Below are positions 49,073 to 61,138 of a stretch of 64,000 bases of DNA, piece after piece. The DNA comes from Azolla caroliniana. Taxonomy: Eukaryota; Polypodiophyta. The notes under the pieces are model-generated. The model was not told where the DNA came from. It saw only the letters and a program-made list of their open reading frames with translations, and made no database searches. Location: assembly GCA_043228905.1 (NCBI GenBank), contig JBHGNT010000014.1, positions 20,522,001 through 20,586,000 on the forward strand. The letters are read 5' to 3'. Each line of letters starts with the position of its first letter. The first letter of the stretch is position 1. Both the position numbers and the translations under genes were made by a program.

Positions 49073-52000
49073 GATGATGACTGTACACACATTCATATCC
49101 ACGTCGGATATTTGGATGAGCCCTCCCATACTTATGTAATATGTATGTATGATAGATAAGTGATATGTATGTATATGTAATGGTATGGTATGGTATGTAT
49201 GTGTGGATGTACGCATACCCATAATGAGAAATCAAGGGATCACCACCACCACTACAGTCTACAACTACTAGTCTTCTACTACATACATACATACATACAT
49301 ACATGAAATCAAATCAATATGAAGGTAGGCGGATGGCCATGGTCGGTTGGTGCCATGTGGGTCATTTGACCCACAAGGAGGACATTTTTACAAGTCTGGC
49401 CGTGTTCCTAATTGCACCACCCAACCCAACCCACACAGCACCTTTTTTAAGCATTCCCAACTCCACAATAACCATCTTGACATGTGTGTGTATGTACACG
49501 CGCTTTTAATTCATTGGGACTAGGACATCATGTCCTTTCTTGCTTTTGAGCCCATCTCGTATCTTTACGATGTTGTATTTTAAATTGTAATGCAACCTTG
49601 ACATGCTCTATGCATGTTGGTAGTTGTTATGTCGAATATTCGAAGGTCTAAGAATATTACACCCGAATATTTCCATGTATAGCTTGAAACATGAAGTCAA
49701 CTCAAAGAATATGCGTTGCACTTTCAAACAACATATTCACTCGTAATGAATATTCCTATGGCGAAACTAATTGAACGGATTACAAGAAAAAGGTGGTACG
49801 AGTACTCAGGAATATAACAACACATCTAACTCTATCACTACTTGATCGCATGTTTAGGACAATGTACATGTACAAATATAAATAAAGGGTGTAGTTAGAT
49901 ATTGAAAGTAGACCTCAATGTCATCTATACAACTTACAAAAGGCGGTTTTCAAGAACCAAGCCTTTAACTTATCTTATATATAGGGTTTGGTTACAGTGC
50001 ACCCACAAGTTACTATGCCAAAACATTTGCTGAGGTATGTGAATGCCGAAGTGAAGAAATTTAACTAACCTTGAGTAAAGACAATTAAACCATGTGCGGT
50101 CTTAAGGTGATTGAATAGCTCCTACACTTACCTTCTTGCCTTGCGATTTTTTAACTGATGAGTTGGGCTCTACCAACATTGAGAAGTAAGGACCTACCTA
50201 CCTATACAATGGCCCAATATTTGTTTACATAGTGTGCTTTGTGCTTGGCAATTGTTTAAGCATTTGTCTTGAAATGCACCTTATGCATAGACACCCGCAT
50301 ACTCAAGTTTTATTTACATTTATTGACCTCTAGTAGGTGAGTATTTGGTTTGCCACATTGTCTCATATGAGTGGTGTATGGAGCAAAAGAAACCATGAAC
50401 ATTACGCAATGTCCATAATACATACATACGAGACTATGTGCAATGCCAATCGCAATCAATTTAGTATAGAACTTCCACATATGTTGATTGATTATATTTT
50501 CTTTAGTTTGTCCTGTTAGAAGTTGAAAGAGAATAGGGCACATTTGACAAAGTAAAGTTTGGTAGGTCAACCACCAAAATCCATGAAAATTAACCAATTT
50601 AATCGTGAGCTCCAAATTTGTTGAAAGGTTTATAAAGTCACTAATATGCCAAATTTCATGAAAAGATGTATCCTTTCTATATAAATCTATTTCTTTATAT
50701 AATACCCCTTAAACTGATAATATCTTGAAAGGTCATGAGCAATAACAACCATTGAATATCATGAATATATGTGTTATATCTTTACAAGCTGTCAATGTAG
50801 ATTTAGTGTATCCCTTATGTCTACCTCACTTGCTATTCTTCCCTATTTTTCTAACATGTACGCAGGCCTTTACGCCTTTTTGAATAAAGTCTAGGATTTT
50901 GCACTTGGATTCTTGCACAAAGAGCACATTGCTTCATCAAATGTTGGGCTTCCCCAATTTCTTTCTAAAATTTAAGCATTTAGACGGTTTTTATACATTT
51001 AATATTTGTAATGTAATGTTATGTCACTTTTGACTTATTTCATGCATGATAACATTATTTGAATCTTCATCTTGTTTTTATTTTTATTTTTTTTCAAAAC
51101 ATAATATCCTTCCATTAGTTTTAAAGAAAATAAATCATCTACAACACTATGCTTTCCGTAGAGATTGTGTAACTATTGAAGCCAATCTATACCGCAATTC
51201 CTCCATCCATCACAAAATCTAATTTCATTCTAGTATGTACAACCAATTCTTCCTTGTTGCCACATGCTTTCCACATACCAAAAATTGTTATCATATTAGG
51301 TAAGAGGAAACCTTGCACAAGCATTTGAGGATAAAATTGTATACCATCCTCATTCTTATCATGCTCAATATAGCCCAACAACATGACATTCCCTTGTACC
51401 ACATCTCCAATCAGCAATAATTCATCAAAAAGTTCGCAAGCCTCAATTATTGTTCAACAAATACCAACATTAACAACCTTGTATCACATCTGGCAAGATT
51501 TGACCCTCGAGTTACATTTTCTTTAAAGAATCTAGTGCTCTTTCCGCATGACCCGTTTCAACATATCCCGATATCAAAGCATTCCAAGAGACGACATCTC
51601 GAACTGAAATATCATTGACTGTTTTTTGTGCTTTTTAAAGCTCGCCACATATAGCATACATGTCCAACAAAGCATTCCCAAGCTCAATATTGTCTTCTAA
51701 TAGCCTCTTACTCATGATTTCATTGTGACTTTTATGCCTATCAACCACTCCTACACTGCCGCATGCCTTTCAGAAAAGTTACAAAGGTGATTACATCCAG
51801 AGAAAGATCATCATTTTGCATTTGTTCAAAAAGATTCAATTCTACACGGCCAAATCTATACTGGTAATATCCTGAAATTAGTGCATTCTTAGAAATAAAC
51901 CCGAACCGGAAGCCCCTTGAGCATTTTTTGTGTTTTCCTCTATGTAAAGCCCCTTTGCTTGAACAAGCCTTGAATATGCAAATGGAAGTGATTTTATTTG

Positions 52001-55000
52001 GCAAGAAGTGATCACATTGCATCCTCCTAAAATAAGTTTTAGCTTTGCTTCCTTCCCCTCGCAAATAAACCACATTTAGAATATATAAAAGTAATGCATT
52101 GTCAAGAATTGTCTCTTCCTTTGTTAAATTATAGATCGAATCATGCTACAACTTTCTTGGTTCACCATATACTGAACCTCTTCAACATAACCATACTCAA
52201 CATATTTAGAAATCAACGCAGGCCAAGAGACTACTTGTCTAGCTAGTAGTCCTACTCAACCTACCTCTTTGCTCATAGCATCAAAACACACAAGATGAGG
52301 GCCATATGGCATCCTTCTAGCCACTTCCATTACTTTGTCCAATTCACCTATTTCGTGCCAAAACTACTCCTCTACGTTTTCCTTCCTCAGCAACTCGTAA
52401 CTATCTTCTAGTTGTCATCATATCTTTACCGGAGTTTTGATGTGCACAGACTAGCATCATTTTTTCCAATGTAGAAGTATCATCTGGAAACGAAAGTTAC
52501 GACCGAAAAGGAAAAATCATTAATGTCTTGAGAAACCATCATTTCTAATACCGAGAGAGAGTTTTGTTTTGATGGATCCTCCTTATAAATTTCTAAAGAT
52601 AATTGTTTTTCACAATCCATGGCAACCCCTGAACAATCAATTTGTCGCCTCTTGTCCTAAGGCACCGGGTGAGGCAAAGATTGAATGCTATGCTTTCCTT
52701 TATCCTCCAATTGATTACCTTTAGACTACCCAATAGACGAAACCTCAAACTTATGATGGCTATCCTTACTTTCTTTAACCGTCAAGACTTTTTGATCCTG
52801 CTTCGAGGTTTCTAGACTCTGTATTTCAACAACTTTCTTCTTCTCCCTTACAATATTTTGGGAGGAGATATTCCTACCTTCATCACTATTCAAAGTATTG
52901 TACGGATTACAGTCAAACAAAACTATAGAATTCACCAGTGAGTTAAAATGTTTAAAAGTATGCTTCGCTGCTACTGAAGTCCAGTCGGATCTCCCCACCT
53001 TAGAAGTCGATTTAGAGCCCCCCTTTGATCGATAACATTTCCAAGGACAATACTTCCCTAAATGCCCAAAATGTCTACATATAAAACATTGGTCCGGAAG
53101 CCCTTGGTACATAATCCTTTGGGGCAACGACTCTTTATTTTCTTGCAAATTTGGTAGCAAAAATGAAGATGGTAAAACGCTATTCCTGGGTGCCAAAATC
53201 CTCACAACTGGTGCCCCTTGCATACGATCCTCCTCCTGTGAAGCCTCGTCTTTAATTGTTATTATAGTACCTAAAAGAGAGCCTATTTGGGCTAATAGTT
53301 GATGCCATTCTATCTTCAATCCTGGAAAAAGGGCCATAAAAATAATATGAGCTTCTTTGTGCTGCAAAATCTCTTCTGCAATCACATTATGAGTCCACCT
53401 GTATAGAAAGATATCCAACTGCCCTACAATGATGTATGTTTGATCTTCAACAAACGATTAACTGACGAAGGATCAATAAACCCCAAATGATAACTTCCTT
53501 TTCCCATGAATTGGATGTCCACAACAATGTTGATTTCGTTTGGGAAGGATGTGTACAGCATTCGACGCAACTCAGGCCTATTTGGCCTTGATCCTTCCAT
53601 ATGCGCCGCCAGAGAGACCACCTCCAGCCGATGTACTTCGGCCAACACAATGTTTTTATCATTGTCTGAAAAGGAGAGTTTAGACAACCTTACTTGAAAT
53701 ATGGAGAGAGGTATAAGGCAGATCGAGGGGAGTTGCACCGGAACCCCCTTTGTGCATCGAATCAGGTGTCGGTCGTTTTTCTGGCATTGCTCCTCACTCT
53801 CTATTCAACATTCTTTGAATTGAATTGTCATCATTCAATGGAAACTTCCCAATGAGTTCATCGTGAAAAATTTAACCAACTCATTAAAACCATATTTATA
53901 AAAAACATCCATTGTTTACCAAGTACCAAGGAGGAATGGGTAGTGGACTTAGTATATCGTATCGGCACTAGATTTACCATTGAAGAGGAATGGTCATCAT
54001 TGTTAAGTCCAATATCTATGGCCTAAGCACACATATAGTAGGTGTGAAAGAATATATTTTATGTATCACAATTCCAAAATATAAATAACAATTGAAAACA
54101 AGGAGATGGAAGTGAACACATACTAAATAACAAGTCAATATAGAAAAAAGTCCTCAAGTAGTAGTCGGGGAAGTCCTATAGGCTATGTCCACATATAGGC
54201 CTACAATTATTTTGAAAGTACATGAAAGACAAATCCATGTATTAGATCTCCACTAACTTGACTTCTCTAGTGTTGTGTGTTGTTGAAAAGTGATTTGGTT
54301 TTTGTTTTTATAGGAGTATTGTTTGCGGTATTGTTAGCCGGTGTACTTACAGATGCATTAAAAACTGCGATTGGACGTCCTCGACCCAACTTCTTTTGGC
54401 GTTGCTTTCCAAGTGGTGATGAAGTGCGAACTTTACATCAATGTGTAACTTTAGTTAGCAATGCCAATGCACAATACTGTTTTAAGAAAATTACCTAATG
54501 GAAGTTTATTGAAATGTAGAGTTTTGATGAAACTACGGGAGAAGCACTTTGTAATGGCGTTTCAACAGTTATACAAGAAGGATTCAAAAGCTTCCCTAGT
54601 GGTCATGCATCATGTAACTCCCTACTAAACTTTCATTTTGCCACAATGTTTCGTTTTGCATCCTTTGAAGAAACTTGGACATGTATATATTTTTACTTAT
54701 GAGATTTGCTTGTTGGTGTGGTCACTTTCAATGATTTCAAATTTCTGATTGTACGTAACCATGTCTTTGCTCAAGGGTGCTTTGCTGGGCTAGGCTTCTT
54801 TTCGATGTACCTAAATAAGATGCTAAGTATTAAGCCCGAACATAAAAATAATGTGGGGAAACTTCTCATTATCGTGGCACCAATACTTGTAGCAATATCT
54901 ATAGCAATTTCAAGAGTTGATGACTACATGCACCATTGGCAAGACGTCTCTATTGGAGCCATTATAGGTAATATGACTTGTTTTTCGTTAAGAAGTTGGT

Positions 55001-55195
55001 GTACATTTTTTGTTTTATACCTTCATTCTCTAATATTTTACTATTTCAGGCTTAGCAACCGCAATATACTCATTCAACAAGCTTTGTCTACAATCATTCA
55101 CCCAACCTTTAGATAAGAGTATGTGGGGTTTCATAATTAACTATATTAAAAGTATAGAAAAAGAAAAAGAATTGTGGTGTGCTTTGAAGAATTGA
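48174..55195 (+). CDS. LPP: Lipid phosphate phosphatase (PAP2 family), complete
   Basis: Six exons join in phase (48174-48479, 48924-49005, 54314-54423, 54520-54613, 54776-54967, 55050-55195) to encode 309 residues, close to the 290-327 of Arabidopsis LPP1/LPP2. These integral membrane enzymes dephosphorylate phosphatidic acid and related lipid phosphates. Residues 1-50 are a hydrophilic N-terminus. [20 protein letters not shown] is the first membrane segment and [14 protein letters not shown] a family signature. [14 protein letters not shown] and [11 protein letters not shown] are further segments. All three catalytic motifs are intact: K146-x6-R153-P154 (KTAIGRPRP), PSGH at 192-195, and [12 protein letters not shown] at 243-254. 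The start is the ATG in TATATGGCGC; an upstream in-frame GTG is not credible. Exon 2 is unusually GC-rich. Intron 2 is 5.3 kb and contains antisense PPR and LINE relics. The exon 2-3 join replaces the usual D-L-H-H-A-x-L-G by FSHVRG, which could hide a small missed exon. Confidence 0.92.
48520..48770. repeat. (TACA)n/(TATG)n microsatellites with inverted symmetry
   Basis: Intron 1 of the LPP gene alternates (CATA)n and (TATG)n tracts (48536-48620, 48628-48665, 48722-48755), which are complementary and could fold into hairpins in the pre-mRNA. Further (TC)n and (AC)n tracts open intron 2 at 49014-49072. Confidence 0.85.
49073..51186. other. First part of LPP intron 2, no gene seen
   Basis: Simple repeats to about 49300 (TATG, CATA units), then AT-rich sequence without a supported coding frame on either strand up to the antisense PPR relic. 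Confidence 0.45.
51187..52420 (-). pseudogene. Decayed pentatricopeptide repeat (PPR) gene
   Basis: Minus-strand sequence with several PPR motifs in broken frames. In transcriptional order they are [40 protein letters not shown] with [33 protein letters not shown] with [40 protein letters not shown], and [20 protein letters not shown]. Then follows [20 protein letters not shown]. This is the P-L-S style array of plant organelle RNA-editing factors. Multiple stops and frameshifts, and the lack of a start or a DYW end, mark it as a fragment. It lies antisense inside the LPP intron. Confidence 0.75.
52480..53738 (-). pseudogene. LINE ORF1 (gag-like, DUF4283 plus zinc knuckle) relic
   Basis: Minus-strand frames 53738-53424 and 53418-52726 together look like ORF1 of a plant LINE. 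The first has [14 protein letters not shown]-like and [20 protein letters not shown] segments. After a frameshift near 53440, [17 protein letters not shown] follows, the DUF4283-type pattern. At 53120-53060 comes a CCHC knuckle, [17 protein letters not shown] Lys/Ser-rich tail continues with stops to about 52480 ([16 protein letters not shown]). No ORF2 follows directly; the PPR relic abuts it. Nucleic-acid binding is the expected role of the intact protein. Confidence 0.78.
53739..54313. other. End of LPP intron 2
   Basis: AT-rich intronic sequence with no recognised element, ending in the acceptor TTTTTATAG before exon 3. Confidence 0.5.
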
Positions 55196-56270
55196 CTAAC
55201 ATAGTTAAAATTATACCCATTTTTAGTGCAGGCACCTTCCGTGCATACGGTACTCAACTCATAAGGAGGTTTATATTTGCACAAAGGTCTCAAGCAAGGA
55301 TTTTAATTAAGAAAGAATAAATCATTTATTTCGCACATCTAAAGATGAGAAAATGGGAAGTCCTTAAGAAAATGTGATATAGGGAATTGTAATATTTTGA
55401 TGTATATGAAACATGTGTATGTATACACACACTCTTTCATGCCTGTATTTCATTTTTCCATACAAGGAATGAATTGAAACAACTTCTTGTATCGATCAAT
55501 CAAAGAGGGTATTCTTTCGATGGAATCTTAATTTTCATTACCTTCCACCATTTATTATTTTCTCTAGCAACTGTATGTGAGAGTTCTTCATAAATAATTG
55601 ATTTTCTCATGCGTGCATGCTGGGTAATGGCTGCATGTCCTCTTCAAATCGAGTGATGATATAAAGTTATATAATCGGTAAAATGGTATAACCAAAAAAC
55701 TTTATCGTCAAAGTGCAAAAGGTGATATCTCTATGGATCATAGGGTCATCATTTGAAAATTATAACAAAACTTAGAAATATTATTAAGAGTACATAAAGT
55801 ACATGTGAGAGTGCTTGTTCTTCAAGTGGACTGTGGACACCCATCACTTAAATCTCCAAGCATATAAGATTGGCCTAATGTTGCTACAAAACTTATTTAT
55901 ACACGCAATATTGACACTACAATATCAAAGGTTTAAAAGGTGAAGCTTGTATGATATTTTTATGTTATACAAATAATGAAAAGTGTAATAGAAGGAAATG
56001 CACCATGTCTTCCCAATTTTGTGATGCCCATTGCCTTATTCAAGCATTCAACTCACATTTGTACGGAAATCTAGCAACAAGGATTTGGGAAATCTAATGC
56101 ATTGTTTTTTTTTTCTAAGACAAAATATCCTTCCATTTATGTATAAAAAGGACATAATAGCTACAACATACAAATCATTTTTCCCCCAAGCCCATCATGT
56201 GTAAGACAATGGTTGCGGAAACAAGTCTATATACTCCAAAGTAGAGAAAACAATCCACTAATTTGCAAGC
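55196..56270. other. 3' flank of the LPP gene
   Basis: Probable 3' UTR followed by AT-rich spacer. No gene or element recognised. Confidence 0.45.
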
Positions 56271-56279
56271 TAATCCATA

Positions 56280-56900
56280 GACACGTTGTCGCGTTGCTAC
56301 GCGCGTGCGTGGAGAAGGGTGGGACCACGGGGGTCTTGGACTAAGTAGAGGAGAAGGAATCAGACATGGAATGGAAGCTTTGCTCAAGAAGAAGAAGAAT
56401 GAACAAGAGATTAGATTGAACAAGAGGAAGATGGAGACAAGATGATCAACAAGATATATTAAAACGAAAACAAACAATTACAAAATGGTGGCCGCATAGG
56501 CCGCACCAAACGACTACTCGAAACCCTAACCGACGAAGATGAAGATAAAGATCAAGAAACCCTAACGCTCGACCTATGTGGTATACCTCGCACACTCAAA
56601 ATAGGCAACCCCCACAATGGTGCCTTCCCACTCCTTTTATAGCACAAGGAGGGAAGACCGTTTTCAAAAGTGAGACTAAAATATCCCCTTTCATTCAAAG
56701 GGGATATTTGCCTTGATTTGGGGAGGGTGAGATTGATGGCCCCTTAACTCCCACCTCCACACAAACAACTAGGTACCTATGTACCGCATAGTACCTCTCT
56801 CTCTCTCTCACGTGGATGTGTGCACAAGACCACATCACCTTTATGCCTTAGGGATCCTATGGGGCATTTCTAGCACCATACACTTTACCCTTATTACTAT
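56280..56900 (-). mobile_element. LTR-like sequence, possibly a solo LTR
   Basis: The stretch differs from its flanks in composition (GC-richer, CCCACC and CGCGCG tracts) and reads like a retrotransposon LTR on the minus strand. It has a U3-like part with an inverted repeat (56679-56709), then a TATA-box-like TGCTATAAAAGGAG (56632-56645), and a leader rich in TTAGGGTTTC and CTTCTTCTTCTTG. It ends toward TTCCGCAACCATTG near 56210. I could not fix TG...CA ends or a target duplication, and no coding part of a retrotransposon lies beside it. Confidence 0.45.
56679..56709. repeat. Perfect 13-bp inverted repeat with 5-nt loop
   Basis: AAATATCCCCTTT, loop CATTC, AAAGGGGATATTT. It sits about 35 bases upstream (minus-strand sense) of the TATA-like box of the LTR-like sequence, where it could bind a dimeric factor. 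Confidence 0.9.
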
Positions 56901-57899
56901 TACAAATATATTATGTACGTGTGCAACGTTGCACATCGCTCTTTGGCTCTCGTTGCTCGGGTTTCCGCTTGTGGACGAAAATCTTCACAATAACGTTCCA
57001 AGGTATTCCATATCCATAGACAACAATAAAAGTAGCTATATTCGGAAACAAGCCCTCGTAGCTATATTCAATACTTCAACCTGCTCATGTTCAACATAAT
57101 CTTTATCCAAAAAACCGATAAAAAAATCTATTAGAGTTCCTATGCTAAGTATGTAATCATTGACGGTGAAGTGGCAAACTGTTACATTATCAAAATTGGA
57201 ATATTATATTTCAATTATTAACCCCTAATGATGGTCCCATTACAACATAAAAATGCACGAACATATTGAATTGCATCTCACTACCCACATTGACCGATGC
57301 TCTCGGAGAGGCTTAACACTTTTTCGAACTCACTCAAACAAATTGGGTGTTGAGCATCATGGCATTGCCACCCAAATATGAAGATTCACAAGGTATGCAA
57401 TGAAAATCTACCTAGTGAAGGATAAATTGACTTACTTATCGCATGCTCGGTGTTAGGCAAACGTAATAATGTAAGTGTCTTGCTCAAATGTCTACCAAGA
57501 AGGGTGAGAACATGTGTGCCTGCATTATTTTCACATTGAGGGTTTTTACTCAAAAGCAGTAATCCCCTTTCTTAGAAAGGAGTCACATACAAGATGATAT
57601 GTTTATTTGGTTCCTTAGGTCAAATTTAGTCTCATCATGGACGATAAAATTTCTATTCTATTCTAATCTCTCTAGACTCCGCTTGTAGTTTTTGCTCCAC
57701 TTGTTTTTTATGTGATATCATCTGTTTGATCAGATGTTGGTATTAGCATTTGTATCACAATAGAGGTGAGATGAAATGTCTCGTTCAGTTTTCTATATGT
57801 ACATTTATCAAGTAATATACTAAGGTGTATCTTTCTTTTAAAAAGAAAAATCTCTCTAGACTCCGTCTCATATGTGCAAAGATAAATTTACGAATGAAG
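56901..57899. other. Gene-free spacer
   Basis: No supported gene. AT-rich with scattered stops in all frames; nothing recognised. Confidence 0.45.
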
Positions 57900-58930
57900 A
57901 GATGCCAGAATATGTAGAAAAATTTATGGAAGAGATGCTAGAATGTGTGCAAAGGTGTATGCATGAGGGATGGCGTATATTGTTGCTTCCTAAACTTCAA
58001 GAAAGTTTTTGATATGGTAACTTGTGAGCATATTTGAAGGCGAACGAAAGAAGTCAAGGTGCCAAGTTAATATATGCTTACAATTTCCCAAATCTATGAA
58101 AAGATTATCTTGTCTGCGTATGGGTTATAGACTTTTAGATTTTTTTCAATAACAATATTATGTTAAGCAAGGATAACCATTGTTACAAACTCTATTTGTT
58201 CTATGCAGTAATGAATTAAAAAAATGGTTGTTGAGTTTGTGAAGGAAGGTGTTCAAGAAGTTTTCACGGAGAATATAGTCATCATGCTTTTGGTGTATGT
58301 TGCATTAGTATACTGTTTTTTGCAAATGGTTTAGGAGATGCACAAGAACTTACGAGGCATTGGAAGCATTTAGCATGCATACTAAATTAAGTGTAAACAT
58401 CTCTAAAATCAAGATAATTCTCTTGAGAGCTTGATGTTTATGTAGAACAATGTGCCACTTAAAATTGTGGAAAGCTTCAAATACCTACTACGTAGACACG
58501 AGAAAGACAATTTTTTATGTGTTTGAGAGCAGATCCAATCATGGAAAAATTAAGTGTGGGGTCCTCAAGAAATACCTTTTCAACACTTTCGAGACAGTTG
58601 GGAAGTATGACACTTTGGGGTCTAACGCTTCTCTATGGTGTTGAAGTATGGCGTGATAACAACCATAAGTCCACTTGGGAAGAGTTTGAAAATGTCCAAA
58701 AGCATTTTCTTATTTCACCAAATCAAGAAACAAATGTCATTCGCCCTCCTACTTCTTGAGACATGATCACTTCTCATTGATATAATGACCATGAAAGAGT
58801 TGTCAAATGCATGATTAAAGTTCGAAAAACTCCCTCACATCAACTTCCTAGAATTGCATGGAATGCAAACAAAAAGATCCAAGAGACACATAAATGCAAT
58901 AGTTTGTGTTCCGATTGGATGTAAGAGATA
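57900..58930 (+). pseudogene. LINE reverse transcriptase to C-terminal relic
   Basis: Pieces in shifting frames follow the order of a plant LINE ORF2. NFKKVFDMVTCEHI is the DFKKAFDMVPREHLW block of the RT palm. YMLTISQIYEKII, MVVEFVKEGVQEVFTENIVI and MLLVYVALVYCF follow; the last is the position of the YADD box, destroyed. EALEAFSMHTKLSVNISKIK, ETVESFKYL-like and LLYGVEVW...TWEEFENVQKHF come next, then ERVVKCMIKVRKTPSHQLPR with IAWNANKKIQETHK. Frameshifts and stops are frequent. It shares blocks with the relic at 41.4 kb. Confidence 0.72.
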
Positions 58931-59298
58931 GAAAAATAATTCCTCTATCAATTAGGTTTTTTTGCGACACCGATGGATGCATCATGACATGGAAGAAATA
59001 TGGAGGCTTGTGCTTCGCACATTTTTCGAGAATAGGGAAACCACACACATGGATACATGTTAGAGCCTACCCCGTTGTAAGCCATCCGAAGCATTGATTC
59101 CATGTGACTTAACTCACATGCATTACAATTTGAGACAGGGCGGTGAGACACGAGTGATGAGAGTAATTGCCTATGCACACTTTACCCGAAACAAGTTCAG
59201 GACTCTAAGTCTCACACTTTGATACAACGTTCTTGAACATTGAGAATTGCAACTCATTTTCACATGTATTGCATGAAAATATTATGTTTTGATTTCAT

Positions 59299-59329
<31 letters not shown>

Positions 59330-61138
59330 GGCATGTCACACAATTTTGTCACGTTCAACATAAGATCATGTTGTCGTCATGGGTATTGATTGGCTATTGT
59401 CTGATGATGTAAGTAGCTTCTTTAGCATTATTCCCTATTGTCCACTTTGTATGTTTACAATTTGCTTCGTTTGCCCTTGCATGTTGACATACCTTATCTT
59501 ATTTGAACCACGCAATATTGGTGCAACATTGTTTGCAATTCATGATGTTTGGAGTGTTAATCAAACAATTCCCCACAAACTTGGTTGATGACCTTTGCCC
59601 ATGTAGCCTTTGGGCACTCAAGGCAATGGTTACTTAGGTACCCTTTTGACAATCACAATAACGAACAAGGGCCTTGGTTACAAGGGTTAATTCTCGTGTT
59701 AATGTCCATTTGGTTAAAGACATCCTAGTATTGCCTCTCACATGGCCTATGAAATGTGGTAGTACAATGGCAAATAGCATTAACTAGAAAGAGATGCAAA
59801 GTGGTTGGCACTAATACAGATAAGATGGGGTTATGGACTCCTTCTTGACTCAAAAGTACATTTTCAAGAATCTCCAGATCATGGCTACTACTGGAACTAC
59901 TTATTTTTGAACTCCAATAAAACTATTTTACTTCGACAATACACATCAGTTTGGAATGGCAAGTCATTAGCATTTCTACAGATTGTGTGATGTAGTATGT
60001 CCTTTACATAACTAACGTTACTATAATTTCTTCAAAGGAAGCAAATATAAAGTCCATGGTTTTTCCTTCCAAACAAAGGATATTTAGCACTTTCCATGTT
60101 TTCTCATACTCAAGGTTTCCATGGAGAGACTTCATAGATACCTATTATCCACCAAGTTCAAGTTCAAATTCAAATTCGTATCTCTAATTTTCATGGTTGG
60201 GAATTATTTATCTAAACATTTTCATGCTTGACCTACACATTTATATATTGATGTATTTGTCCAATCATTTCATTAAGACAACTCATGAATGATGCAAAAT
60301 TCTTAATATGTACACATTATACCGAAATAGTGGTTCTCTTGAGATACTTCATATGAATATACCATAAACCTTAAAAATCCATGGAACTTGATCAAGAGAC
60401 AATTCATGCACAAAACAGGCAAGTCTACCATATATCCGAACGAGTCCAGGCACATTGTGAAATGCAGTAAATGGTTTCCTTGTACCTCACAAATGTCATT
60501 CCAACGTGAATTAGTTCATGGAACACACTATATTCAAACCATGACCCCTATCTCTCTTGTTTGTTGACAAGATACCATGTAGAGCCAATGTGGTTTTAGT
60601 TTAAGCGAATTGAATATTGATGGAAAACAATTGTCAATGTCATTGATTGCATCAAAGATCTGGCCAAGGTGATAAAACAAACGCATCATACTACCAATAT
60701 TAATGCCGGCAAAGTCTAGACTCATCCAAGGTAAGATAGATTCATTTTCCATGGATCACATCCTCATATTTCTTTTGCCAGTCTAGACAATGTTCTATCC
60801 ATGCAAATAATACAGCAAGAACTTCGCCTACATTCAAGTGATAGTTCCAAACTTCCAGCTATGCCCTAATCTTGAAAGCTCGTATTTTACTAACAAGAGC
60901 ACTATAGAACTCAGGGAAACTCTTCACCATGCATGATAATACCATCACCAAATTATACTTATCATGTTATCATCATCATGACATGCAAAACACCAACTTT
61001 GGAACCCTAAATACTAGCATAGGATTCAGTGGTTTTGATTTGATATATCCATTTGACAGCAGTCTAACATTGTATGTTGCTATTTCTACAGGATGTACAT
61101 TAACCTGTTTTTTGAGAATATTTCATTTCAGTCAGTTT
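58931..61138. other. Gene-free region with a short (TC)n tract
   Basis: No gene supported. A (TC)n run lies at 59300-59329. Frames of 60-72 codons show no recognisable features. The last few hundred bases may be 3' UTR of the minus-strand PORR gene. Confidence 0.45.

Noticed and set aside
48780-49304. Frames of 80-119 codons over LPP exon 2 and its flanks
   Set aside because: Only the 82 bases 48924-49005 are coding; the rest is intronic TC, AC and TATG repeat read through.
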